From: Bordetella genomosp. 2
GTDB taxonomy: Bacteria; Pseudomonadota; Gammaproteobacteria; Burkholderiales; Burkholderiaceae_B
Length of the DNA stretch: 64,000 nucleotides
Assembly (NCBI RefSeq): GCF_002261345.1
Contig: NZ_NEVT01000006.1
Span: forward strand, 992,001 to 1,056,000
Direction: 5' to 3'
Under the pieces are notes generated by a model, which saw nothing but the letters and a program-made list of their open reading frames with translations, had not been told where the DNA came from and searched no databases. Shown here piece after piece: positions 1 to 7,810 of the stretch. The position numbers were made by a program, and so were the translations under genes. Each line of letters begins with the position of its first letter. Positions within the stretch are counted from its first letter, which is position 1.

Positions 1-102
1 GGCGATTTTCTGGCAGAGCATGCCGGTACTGTGGGTGCCGGCCTGCTCGGCCAGTTGATGGCCGCGCGGGCGCGGCGACGCCGATGCCGCCGCGCCGCGG
101 GG

Positions 103-504
103 TCACGGCAGGATGGCGGTCACGCGGATCTCGATGCGCATGGTGGGCAGGCCCAGCGCCTCGACCCCCAGCTGGGTCCAGATCGGCGCATGGTCGGGCA
201 TGTACTGGCGGTACAGGCGCGCCATGGTGGCGTTGACTTCCGGCGGGAAGCCGCCGACGTGATAGGAGTTGACGTGCACCACGTGCTGCCAGCCGGCGCC
301 GGCCGCCGCCAGGGTGCGCTCGACATTGCGGAACGCCTGCTCGATCTCCTCTTCCAGCGATTCGGGAATCTGCAGCTCGTCGTTCCAGCCGCCCTGCCCC
401 GAGATCTCCACCCGGTTGCCGATCTTCACGGCTTGCGAGTAGTGCAGCAGGTCGTACAGGCGCTGGCCGTAGCCGGGGGTCAGAAAGAATTCGGGCTTGT
501 CCAT
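103..504 (-). CDS. RidA/YjgF/UK114-family protein
   Basis: A 133-residue protein of the RidA superfamily, the usual length for this trimeric alpha/beta fold. Family members deaminate reactive enamine/imine intermediates released by PLP enzymes, or serve as accessory proteins in catabolic operons. The family-like core (SGQGGWNDELQIPE, then an amphipathic helix, then a VNSYHVGG strand) is visible. I do not clearly see the R-x-x-V-E element carrying the catalytic arginine of the archetypal RidA: the C-terminal strand reads LPTMRIEIRVTAIL, so deaminase activity is uncertain. It is transcribed leftward toward the window edge and is divergent from the MASE1 sensor gene, with about 225 bases between them. 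Confidence 0.8.
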   Translation of the reverse strand: MDKPEFFLTPGYGQRLYDLLHYSQAVKIGNRVEISGQGGWNDELQIPESLEEEIEQAFRNVERTLAAAGAGWQHVVHVNSYHVGGFPPEVNATMARLYRQYMPDHAPIWTQLGVEALGLPTMRIEIRVTAILP

Positions 505-729
505 GAATTTCCTTGGTTCGTGGGGTGTGCGTCCGCCGGCGCAACGGCGCGAGCGGCAGGGATGCCCATCCTAATGGACGACACACCAGAACAATAGGGG
601 TTTGATCCGACATGTCTGTTCACCTACATGAACAATAGCGGCCGCGCACGGCGCGCTCGAACCGATGACAAGCCGTGAAACGCTGTGCCATACTGCGCGA
701 CGAGCATACGCATCGGGAAACCACTCGGC

Positions 730-1971
730 ATGGCAAGTCCCCTGTTTCGTTTTGCGTTATCGCTGCTCTTCTGGGCGGCGCTCTATATGGCCAGCGGCTT
801 CGTGTCGCTGGAACTCGATGACCCCAGCACCCGCGTCGCCTTCGTCTGGCTGCCCGCCGGCGTGGCGGTATCGGCGTTCCTGCTGACCGGCGGCCTGCGC
901 CGCTGGGCCGTGCTGTTCGCGGCGCTGCTGGCGTCCCGGCTGGTGCTGGATGCCTGGGCCCATCACGACGTCCTGCGTTCGGTGGTCATCGGCTGCATCT
1001 CGCTGGCGGGCGACGCGGCCATCGCCTGGCTGCTGCGCCGCTACGCGCGCCTGGGCGACGACCTGTACGCGGTGCTGGTGCTGATCGGCGCCACGGTGGT
1101 GGTCAGCGCCATCGCGGCGGCGCTGGGGGTCGGCTGGCTCAGCTACCTGCGCACCGTGTCGTTCCTGGACACGGTGTGGGTCTGGTGGGCGGCCAATGTC
1201 ACCGGCGTGCTGGTGCCCGCCATCGTGATCATGAGCTGGACCGACGTAGCCGGCGTGCCGCAGCGCCTGGGCGCGCGCGCGGCCGCGGCCGGCCTGGTCG
1301 CCTGGCTGCTGCTGGGCCTGTGCGCCTGGTATGTGTTCGCCGAAATGACGCCATACACCGGCAAGGCGGCGCTGGTGTTCCCGCTGGCCTGCGCGCCGAT
1401 CCTGCTGGCGGCGGTGATGTCGGTGGCCTGGGGCAGCCGCGGCGGCGCGCTGGCCCTGTTGAGCCTGGCGGCCATCGCCCTGTACTACGCGGCCGACAAC
1501 CGCGGCGCGTTCTTCCCGCACGGGCTGCGGCCGGGCGAGCCGCTGCTGCTGGCGCAATGCTATCTGTCGGCCACGGCGCTGCTGCTGGCTTTCCTGTGGG
1601 TCTACACCAACGGCCGGCGCCCCGGCGGCGCGGCCGCCAATACGCCCGCCGCCATCATGTACCAATACGACCCGGCCTCCGGCGGGCTGGCCTGGGACGG
1701 CGACCCGCAGGCGGCGCTGGGCCTGGATGCCGCGCCGCTGGCCACGCTGGACGAATTGCTGGCGCGCGTCCATCCGGACGACCGCGCCGCGCTTCGCGCG
1801 CATTGGGCGGCCGTCGCGCAAGGGCAGCCGGGCGCGCCGCTGACGCTGCGCGTGGCGGCGGCCCGGGGCTGGGTGCAGGTGCTGGACCGCGGCCCCACCG
1901 CCATCGGCGGCGCGGCCGGCGCCACGGTGGTCGGCACCTGGCAGGTAAAACGGCAAGGGACCTGGCGGTGA
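730..1971 (+). CDS. MASE1-type integral membrane sensor with C-terminal PAS-like domain, no output domain
   Basis: A 413-residue protein. Residues about 1-300 form eight or more hydrophobic segments typical of MASE1, a sensory membrane domain usually placed before histidine kinase or GGDEF/EAL modules. Residues about 310-413 resemble a PAS_3 fold (LARVHPDDRAALRAHW is a typical PAS signature). No kinase, GGDEF or EAL motif follows before the stop, so as it stands the protein senses but has no recognisable output. I chose the ATG at 730 because the only upstream in-frame start is a GTG at 685 whose extra residues look non-coding, and the chosen N-terminus enters the first helix directly. The HdeD-like gene follows after 52 bases on the same strand, so co-transcription is possible. 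Confidence 0.7.
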   Translation: MASPLFRFALSLLFWAALYMASGFVSLELDDPSTRVAFVWLPAGVAVSAFLLTGGLRRWAVLFAALLASRLVLDAWAHHDVLRSVVIGCISLAGDAAIAWLLRRYARLGDDLYAVLVLIGATVVVSAIAAALGVGWLSYLRTVSFLDTVWVWWAANVTGVLVPAIVIMSWTDVAGVPQRLGARAAAAGLVAWLLLGLCAWYVFAEMTPYTGKAALVFPLACAPILLAAVMSVAWGSRGGALALLSLAAIALYYAADNRGAFFPHGLRPGEPLLLAQCYLSATALLLAFLWVYTNGRRPGGAAANTPAAIMYQYDPASGGLAWDGDPQAALGLDAAPLATLDELLARVHPDDRAALRAHWAAVAQGQPGAPLTLRVAAARGWVQVLDRGPTAIGGAAGATVVGTWQVKRQGTWR

Positions 1972-2023
1972 GGACGGCAAGAACATTGCCGGCGGGCCGC
2001 AACGAAGCGAGCGGGAGACGGGC

Positions 2024-3433
2024 ATGATACAGATCGCGCTGCTGTTGTTCGGCGCTGATTTCGTGCGGCGACAGGCGGGCGTGCTGGCCTGGCTGGGCGC
2101 GGCGTGGGCGCTGCTGGGCGTGTTCATCGCCATCGACGGCATGGACGGGGTGCGCTATTTCCCCGTGCACGTGTTCGGCGCGGCGCTGCTGCTGGAAAGC
2201 CTGGTCACGCTCAGCGTGGCCTCGGGCGGCGTGGGCGCGCAGAAGGCGGTGCTGTATTTCAAGGGCGGGCTGTTCTTGTTCATCGCGGTGCTGATCCTGT
2301 CCGGCCGCTCCACCAGCAACCTGTTGCTGGCCATCGTGTTCGGGCTCTCGTACTTCGTGACGGGCACGCTGCAGATGGCCTCGTCCTGGGTAGTGCGCTT
2401 TCCGCACTGGAAACAGGCCTTCGTGGGCGGCCTGGCGCAGTTGGCCTTCGCGGTGTTCCTGTTCCAGCCCTACCCCACGCATTACCACGGCACGCTGTCG
2501 ATGTTCGTCGGCGTGACCCTGCTGGTGGGCGGCCTGAACACGCTGCGCATCGCGCTGCGCGCGCGCCACCTGCGCGAAGGCCGCTCCGTGTTCGACCTGC
2601 TGGCGCCGGGCGACCTGCTGCCGCGCCAGCGGCGGGCGGCGGCGGAAGCCGCCAAGGCCGACGCGGCGGCCGAGGCGGCGGCGCGCGACGAAGCGGCCGC
2701 GGCAGCGCAGGCCGGAACGCCGGCGCAGGCGCAGGCCGGGACGCACGACCCGGTGCAATCGCCCCTGGTGGTGCACGTCTGGACGCCCGAGGGTTCGTCC
2801 AAGAACGCCCCGGTGCCACGTCCGATCGTCAACCGCTATATCGCGGCGGTGGACATCAAGGGCGTGATCTCCACCGGCCACGCGGCCATGGAGATGCCGC
2901 CTTCCACCTACATCAGCCTGTACCCGGCGGTGGACATCGACCGCTCGCCGTCGGAATTCTTCCGCCTGCTCAAGGCCACCCGCGACAACGACGTGCCGGG
3001 CGAATTCCAGCCCGACTACCCGACCGAGTCGGCCGCCTGGTGCCCGTCGACGCGGCAGATCCTGTTCCACAACTACAACCGCGCCGGCCTGCTGCGCTTC
3101 TGGGAAGCCTACCGGCAGGAAGAGATCTACAACCTCACCTACCGCAATTGCTCCAGCAGCGTGTCGTTCGCGCTGGAGGCGGCGCTGGACGGCGTGCTGC
3201 GCGACGACTCGCGGCGCGTGGGCCGCGTGCTGCGCACGCTGCTGATGCCGGAACTGTGGATCGCCGCCCAGGTGCGCAAGCGCGCCACCACCATGGCCTG
3301 GACGCCCGGGCTGGTGCTGGACTACGCCCGCGCGCTGCGCGCCATCGTGCATCCATCCCACGTATCGTGGCTGACCAGCTTCCGCTGGGCGGCCCGCCAG
3401 TCGCGCGCGTCGGCATCCAATTTGGTAGATTGA
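2024..3433 (+). CDS. HdeD/DUF308-like membrane protein fused to putative permuted papain-like (NlpC/P60-LRAT type) domain
   Basis: A 469-residue protein. Residues 1 to about 190 hold six predicted helices like HdeD (DUF308) proteins. An Ala-rich charged linker (about 205-245) leads to a soluble C-terminal domain. There His286 (ISTGHAAMEM) precedes Cys376 (YRNCSSSVSFALEAAL). The order His then Cys at the start of a helix is what circularly permuted papain-like families (LRAT, YaeF, DUF4105) show. This would make the domain a cysteine hydrolase or acyltransferase at the inner membrane; that is inference from two motifs. A GGAG-like ribosome site precedes the ATG. The next gene, a peptide-binding protein, starts 65 bases downstream. 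Confidence 0.6.
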   Translation: MIQIALLLFGADFVRRQAGVLAWLGAAWALLGVFIAIDGMDGVRYFPVHVFGAALLLESLVTLSVASGGVGAQKAVLYFKGGLFLFIAVLILSGRSTSNLLLAIVFGLSYFVTGTLQMASSWVVRFPHWKQAFVGGLAQLAFAVFLFQPYPTHYHGTLSMFVGVTLLVGGLNTLRIALRARHLREGRSVFDLLAPGDLLPRQRRAAAEAAKADAAAEAAARDEAAAAAQAGTPAQAQAGTHDPVQSPLVVHVWTPEGSSKNAPVPRPIVNRYIAAVDIKGVISTGHAAMEMPPSTYISLYPAVDIDRSPSEFFRLLKATRDNDVPGEFQPDYPTESAAWCPSTRQILFHNYNRAGLLRFWEAYRQEEIYNLTYRNCSSSVSFALEAALDGVLRDDSRRVGRVLRTLLMPELWIAAQVRKRATTMAWTPGLVLDYARALRAIVHPSHVSWLTSFRWAARQSRASASNLVD

Positions 3434-3498
3434 CGGCGTCGGCGCCCCGTCGGGCGCCGGCGCGCCATGCGCGCGCCCATTCCAGAAAGGACTCTCTC

Positions 3499-5001
3499 AT
3501 GCGTAGCCTCTGCCTCGCCCTGGCCGCGGCCGGCCTCCTGACCGCCGCCGCCGCCAGCGCGCAAACCACTATGCGCATCGGCCTGCAAGACGACCCCGAT
3601 GTGCTCGACCCCGCGCGCGCCCGCACTTTTGTCGGCCGCATCGTGTTCGCCTCGCTGTGCGACAAGCTGGTCGACATTTCCCCCGACCTGAAGTTCGTGC
3701 CGCAATTGGCCGAATCCTGGAAGACCGCCGACGACGGCCTCAGCCTGACCCTCACGCTGCGCCAGGGCGCGTTCTACCATGACGGCACGCCCATCGACGC
3801 GGCCTCGGTCAAGGCCAACCTGGACCGCGCCATGACGCTGCCCGACAGCAACCGCAAGAGCGAGCTGGCCTCGGTCGCCAGCGTCGAGGCGCCGGACCCG
3901 CGCACCGTGGTGCTGCGCCTGAAGGCGCCCGACGCCTCGCTGCTGTCGCAGTTGTCCGACCGGGCCGGCATGATGCTGTCGCCCGCCACCTTCGAGCAGG
4001 ACCCGGGCCGCAAGCCGGTATGCTCGGGCCCCTACAAGTTCAAGGAACGGGTGCAGAACGACCGCATCGTGCTGGAGCGCTTCGACCAGTACTGGGACAA
4101 GCAGAACTACCACTTCGACGAGGTCGTCTTCACCCCCATGCCGGACACCACGGTGCGCCTGAACAACCTGCGCGCCGGCGGCCTGGACATCATCGAGCGC
4201 GTCGCGCCCAGCGACGTCAAGACCGTCAAGGAAGACCCCAACCTGCGGCTGGCGCCGGTCACCGGGCTGGGCTACCAGGCCATCTCCATCAACATCGCCA
4301 ACGGCGCGCGCGCCGACACGCCGCTGGCCAAGGACAAGCGGGTGCGCCAGGCGCTCGACCTGGCCATCGACCGCGACGTGATCAACCAGGTGGTGGGCGA
4401 AGGCATGTTCCAGCCGGCCTACCAGCCCTTCCCGCCCGCCAGCTTCGCCTACGACAAGAGCGTCGAGCGCAGCGGACGCGACCCCAAGAAGGCGCAGGAG
4501 CTGCTCAAGCAGGCCGGGCACGACCGCGTCAAGTTCGAGCTGACCTACGGCAACAACACCACCATGCAGCAGGTGTTCGAGCTGGTGCAGGCCATGGGCG
4601 CGGAAGCCGGCTTCGACATTTCCCTGCGGCCGCTCGAGTTCGCCTCGCTGCAATCGGCGCTGCCGCGCGGCGACTTCCAGGTCGGGCAGACCGGCTGGTC
4701 CGGGCGCGTCGACCCCAGCGGCAACATCTACCAGTACATCACCTGCAAGGGCAGCCTGAACGACGGCAAGTACTGCGACGCCGGCATGGACAAGCTCATG
4801 GAAGAAGCGCGCAGCGTGGCCGACGAGGGCAAGCGCCGCGAGCTGTACGCGCAGGCCATGCGGAAAATGCAGGAAGACGACCCGCGCATCTACCTGTTCT
4901 ACCTGCCGTGGATCTTCGGCACGCAGGCCAAGGTGCAGGGCTTCGTGCCCTACCCCGACGGCCTGATCCGCCTCAAGGGCGTGACGGTGGCCGGCAAATG
5001 A
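3499..5001 (+). CDS. ABC transporter periplasmic substrate-binding protein, SBP_bac_5 (peptide/nickel/glutathione type)
   Basis: A 500-residue protein with a clear Sec signal peptide (LALAAAGLLTAAAASAQ, cleavage after about residue 22) and the family-5 solute-binding fold seen in DppA, OppA, NikA and GsiB: IGLQDDPDVLDPARA near the N-terminus, then LAESWKTADDGLSLTLTLR. The start has a purine-rich site (AGAAAGGA). No permease or ATPase gene lies beside it, so it must borrow membrane partners encoded elsewhere. Its stop overlaps the start of the gamma-glutamyltransferase gene (ATGA), implying translational coupling. That context favours gamma-glutamyl peptides or glutathione as ligand, which is inference. 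Confidence 0.9.
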   Translation: MRSLCLALAAAGLLTAAAASAQTTMRIGLQDDPDVLDPARARTFVGRIVFASLCDKLVDISPDLKFVPQLAESWKTADDGLSLTLTLRQGAFYHDGTPIDAASVKANLDRAMTLPDSNRKSELASVASVEAPDPRTVVLRLKAPDASLLSQLSDRAGMMLSPATFEQDPGRKPVCSGPYKFKERVQNDRIVLERFDQYWDKQNYHFDEVVFTPMPDTTVRLNNLRAGGLDIIERVAPSDVKTVKEDPNLRLAPVTGLGYQAISINIANGARADTPLAKDKRVRQALDLAIDRDVINQVVGEGMFQPAYQPFPPASFAYDKSVERSGRDPKKAQELLKQAGHDRVKFELTYGNNTTMQQVFELVQAMGAEAGFDISLRPLEFASLQSALPRGDFQVGQTGWSGRVDPSGNIYQYITCKGSLNDGKYCDAGMDKLMEEARSVADEGKRRELYAQAMRKMQEDDPRIYLFYLPWIFGTQAKVQGFVPYPDGLIRLKGVTVAGK

Positions 5002-6821
5002 GCATCGATTCCGGCTACCGCATGTTCACCACCCGGCCCGAGATCCTCGGCACCTTCGGCGTGGTGACCTCGACCCACTGGCTGGCCAGCGGCGCCGGCA
5101 TGGCGCTGCTCGAACGCGGCGGCAACGCCTTCGACGCCGCCGTGGCGGCGGGCTTCGTGCTGCAGGTGGTGGAGCCGCACCTGGTGGGGCCGGCCGGCGA
5201 AGTGCCGGTGGTGTTCCACTCGGCGCGCACCGGGCGCACCGAAGTGCTGTGCGGGCAAGGCCCCACGCCGGCGGGCGCCACGCTGGAGCACTACCGCTCG
5301 CTGGGCCTGGACCTGATCCCCGGCAACGGCCTGCTGCCGGCCGTGATCCCGGGCGCCTTCGACGCCTGGATGATGCTGCTGCGCGACCACGGCACGCTGC
5401 GCGTGCGCGACGTGCTGGAGCCGGCCATCTATTACGCCGAGCACGGCCACGCGCTGATGCCGCGCATCGCCAACACCATCGCCGGGCTGCGCGACTTCTT
5501 CGCGACCCACTGGCCCACCACCGCGCAGGTGTACCTGCCGGACGGCGCCGCGCCGCAGGCCCGCAAGCTGTTCCGCAACCCCTGGCTGGCCGAGACCTGG
5601 CGCCGCGTGCTGCGCGAGGCCGAAGCCGCCGGCGGCGACCGCGAACGCCAGATCGACGCGGCGCGCGACGCCTTCTATCGCGGCTTCGTGGCCGAGGCCA
5701 TCGACCGCTACGCCAGCCGCACCGAAGTCATGGACGAGAGCGGCGCGCCGCACCGCGGCGTGCTGACCGCGCACGACATGGCCGGCTGGTCGGCCAGCTA
5801 CGACGCGCCGGCCACCTACGACTACCACGGCTACACCGTGGCCAAGGCCGGCGCCTGGAGCCAGGGGCCGGCCTTCCTGCAGACCCTGGCGCTGCTCAAG
5901 GGCCTGGACCTGCAGCAGCCCGGCCCCAACGGCGCCGAATTCATCCACCGCGTCACCGAGGCGATGAAGCTGGCCTTCGCCGACCGCGAAGCCTATTACG
6001 GCGACCCGGCTTTTACCTCGGTGCCGCTCGAGCACCTGCTGTCGGACGCCTACAACGACCAGCGCCGCGCCCTGATCGGGCAGCTCGCCTCGCATGAATT
6101 GCGGCCCGGCCGCGTGCCCGGCTACGAGGCCCAGGTGGATCGGGTCATGGCCGTGCTGGCGCGCCTGTCCAGGGTCACGCCGGTGGGCGCGCCCGGCAGC
6201 GAACCCACGCTGGCCGACATGCGCGCCTCCGCCAAGCGCGGCGACACCACGCACGTCGACGTGATCGACCGCTGGGGCAACATGGTGTCGGCCACGCCGT
6301 CGGGCGGCTGGCTGCAGTCCTCGCCGGTCATTCCGGGGCTGGGGTTCCCGCTGAACACGCGGGCCCAGATGTTCTGGCTCGAGCCCGGCCTGCCCTGCAC
6401 CCTGGCGCCCGGCAAGCGCCCGCGCACCACGCTGACGCCGTCGCTGGCGCTGCGCGACGGCCAGCCCTACATGGTGTTCGGCACGCCCGGCGGCGACCAG
6501 CAGGAACAATGGCAGCTGCTGCTGTTCCTGCGCCACGTGCACCATGGCCTGAACCTGCAGGAAGCCATCGACCAGCCCATGTCGCACACCATGCACTTCC
6601 CCTCGTCGTTCTACCCGCGCGACCGCAAGCCGGGCCACCTGGCGGTGGAGGCATCGTTCGGCGCGGAAACGATCGCGGACCTGCGCGCGCGCGGCCACGT
6701 CATCGAGGAAGAACCGCAGTGGTCCATCGGCCGCCTGACCGCCGCCGCCCGCGACCCCGACGGCCTGCTGCACGCGGCCGCCACGCCGCGCCTGATGCAG
6801 GCGTACGCAGTAGGCCGCTGA
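4998..6821 (+). CDS. ggt: Gamma-glutamyltransferase family protein, no signal peptide
   Basis: A 607-residue member of the gamma-glutamyltranspeptidase family of N-terminal nucleophile hydrolases, which hydrolyse or transfer the gamma-glutamyl group of glutathione and related amides after self-cleavage. The processing site is visible as GDTTHVDVIDRWGNMVS, where a Thr would become the N-terminus of the small subunit, and a PSGGW segment follows. The early motif GGNAFDAAVAAGFVLQVVEP is also typical. Unlike E. coli Ggt it has no signal peptide, so it should act in the cytosol on imported substrate. Start and stop overlap with the preceding binding-protein gene (ATGA). Some family members act on other gamma-glutamyl or cephalosporin-type amides, so the substrate is open. 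Confidence 0.88.
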   Translation: MSIDSGYRMFTTRPEILGTFGVVTSTHWLASGAGMALLERGGNAFDAAVAAGFVLQVVEPHLVGPAGEVPVVFHSARTGRTEVLCGQGPTPAGATLEHYRSLGLDLIPGNGLLPAVIPGAFDAWMMLLRDHGTLRVRDVLEPAIYYAEHGHALMPRIANTIAGLRDFFATHWPTTAQVYLPDGAAPQARKLFRNPWLAETWRRVLREAEAAGGDRERQIDAARDAFYRGFVAEAIDRYASRTEVMDESGAPHRGVLTAHDMAGWSASYDAPATYDYHGYTVAKAGAWSQGPAFLQTLALLKGLDLQQPGPNGAEFIHRVTEAMKLAFADREAYYGDPAFTSVPLEHLLSDAYNDQRRALIGQLASHELRPGRVPGYEAQVDRVMAVLARLSRVTPVGAPGSEPTLADMRASAKRGDTTHVDVIDRWGNMVSATPSGGWLQSSPVIPGLGFPLNTRAQMFWLEPGLPCTLAPGKRPRTTLTPSLALRDGQPYMVFGTPGGDQQEQWQLLLFLRHVHHGLNLQEAIDQPMSHTMHFPSSFYPRDRKPGHLAVEASFGAETIADLRARGHVIEEEPQWSIGRLTAAARDPDGLLHAAATPRLMQAYAVGR

Positions 6822-6854
6822 GCCTCGCAGCAAGTGCCCGGGGTCCGCAGGGGC

Positions 6855-6889
6855 AGGTGTCAGACACCCTTGCAGGGTGTCTGACACCT
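6855..6889. repeat. Nested palindromic repeat, copy A1
   Basis: Perfect 16-base arms AGGTGTCAGACACCCT and its reverse complement separated by TGC. Each arm is itself a palindrome, GGTGTC-A-GACACC. It lies between the ends of the convergent ggt and gntR genes. A damaged half copy (GGTCAGACACCT) is at about 6918-6929. Confidence 0.95.
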
Positions 6890-6951
6890 TCAAGTTGGGA
6901 CCGTCGCCGCCACCTCGGGTCAGACACCTGCCGATATCGGAAGCGCTTTCC

Positions 6952-6984
6952 AGGTGTCAGACACCCTGCGGGTGTCTGACACCT
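6952..6984. repeat. Nested palindromic repeat, copy A2
   Basis: 15-base perfect arms of the same element (AGGTGTCAGACACCC, spacer TGC, inverted arm). It ends 15 bases from the stop of the leftward gntR gene, so it would lie in the 3' ends of transcripts from both sides. Confidence 0.95.
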
Positions 6985-6998
6985 TCCTTCCGGACGAC

Positions 6999-7703
6999 TC
7001 ACCCCCGCTTGACGTAATCCGGATACCGCTCGCAGATCTCGTCCACCTGGCTCAGTGTGCCGGACAGGTGCTCGCGCAGGGCTTCCTGCGCGCCGGCGAC
7101 GTCGCGGCGGGCGATGGCGTCGACGATGCGCTGGTGGTCGCCCAGGATGCGTTCGGCCTTGCCGGCCTCGGGCAGGTGCAGGCGGCGCAGGCGGTCGACG
7201 TGGCCGCTGTAGCGCTGCTCCAATTCCCATAGCCCCGCCACCCCGGCGGCCTGGTGCATTTCGCGGTGGAAGGCGCGGTCGGCGTCGAGGAAACCCTGGT
7301 AGCGGTCGGCGCCCCGGTTGGCGCGCTGCATGTCGATATGGGCGCGCAAGCGCTCGACCAGCGCGGGGTCGTCGCGCTCGGCCAGCACCCGCACGATCTC
7401 CAGTTCCAGCGAGCGGCGCAGGAAATGCGCCTGCCGCGCCGCGGCGATATCGATGCGGCTGACCGCGGTGGTGTGCTGCGGATAGATATCCACCAGCCCT
7501 TCGTCGCGCAGTTGGCTCAGCGCGTCGCGGATCGGCGTCTGGCTCAGGCCGAAGGCTTCGGCCAGTTCGCCGCGCGCCAGGGCGGCGCCGGGCTTGAGGT
7601 CCAGCGACACGATCAGCGCGCGCAGCTTCTCGAAGACCTGCGGCGCGGCGTGGCGCGAGCGGTCCAGGCTCAGGTCGGCGGGCAAGGCGGACAACGAGGA
7701 CAT
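6999..7703 (-). CDS. GntR-family regulator, FadR subfamily with FCD ligand domain
   Basis: A transcription regulator of about 234 residues. The N-terminal winged helix (FEKLRALIVSLDLKPGAALA, then LAEAFGLSQTPIRDALSQLR) is followed by an all-helical FCD domain, whose metal and carboxylate-binding His/Asp residues (DADRAFHREMH and a later GDHQRIVDAI) are visible. Such repressors respond to small organic acids. In-frame starts also exist at 7709, 7733 and 7754; I chose 7703 because the protein then begins just ahead of the helix-turn-helix as in relatives. It is divergent from the dehydratase gene, and a 14-base palindrome lies between them, so it probably controls the dehydratase-RraA-Bug operon and itself. 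Confidence 0.88.
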   Translation of the reverse strand: MSSLSALPADLSLDRSRHAAPQVFEKLRALIVSLDLKPGAALARGELAEAFGLSQTPIRDALSQLRDEGLVDIYPQHTTAVSRIDIAAARQAHFLRRSLELEIVRVLAERDDPALVERLRAHIDMQRANRGADRYQGFLDADRAFHREMHQAAGVAGLWELEQRYSGHVDRLRRLHLPEAGKAERILGDHQRIVDAIARRDVAGAQEALREHLSGTLSQVDEICERYPDYVKRG

Positions 7704-7760
7704 GGGCATTCTGGCGACGTGAAGAACCGGCATTGTAACGGCGGGCTGGCGCATTGACGT

Positions 7761-7774
7761 ACTAATATATTAGT
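7761..7774. promoter_or_regulatory. Candidate GntR operator, perfect 14-base palindrome
   Basis: ACTAATATATTAGT is an unbroken palindrome in an otherwise G+C-rich region, placed between the divergent gntR and dehydratase genes, about 37 bases before the dehydratase ATG. Position and symmetry suit a dimeric FCD-type regulator. Binding is inferred. Confidence 0.55.
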
Positions 7775-7810
7775 GTTTTAATCCGTCGACCCTCAACCGA
7801 GCCGCTTTCC

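Noticed and set aside
1-21. Possible start of a leftward gene (ATG at 19-21, reading LCQKIA)
   Set aside because: Only seven codons are visible and there is no ribosome site; too little to call a gene.
3434-3498. Hairpin GGCGCC...GGCGCC between the HdeD fusion and the binding-protein gene as a terminator
   Set aside because: No T run follows and the bases lie within general G+C-rich sequence.
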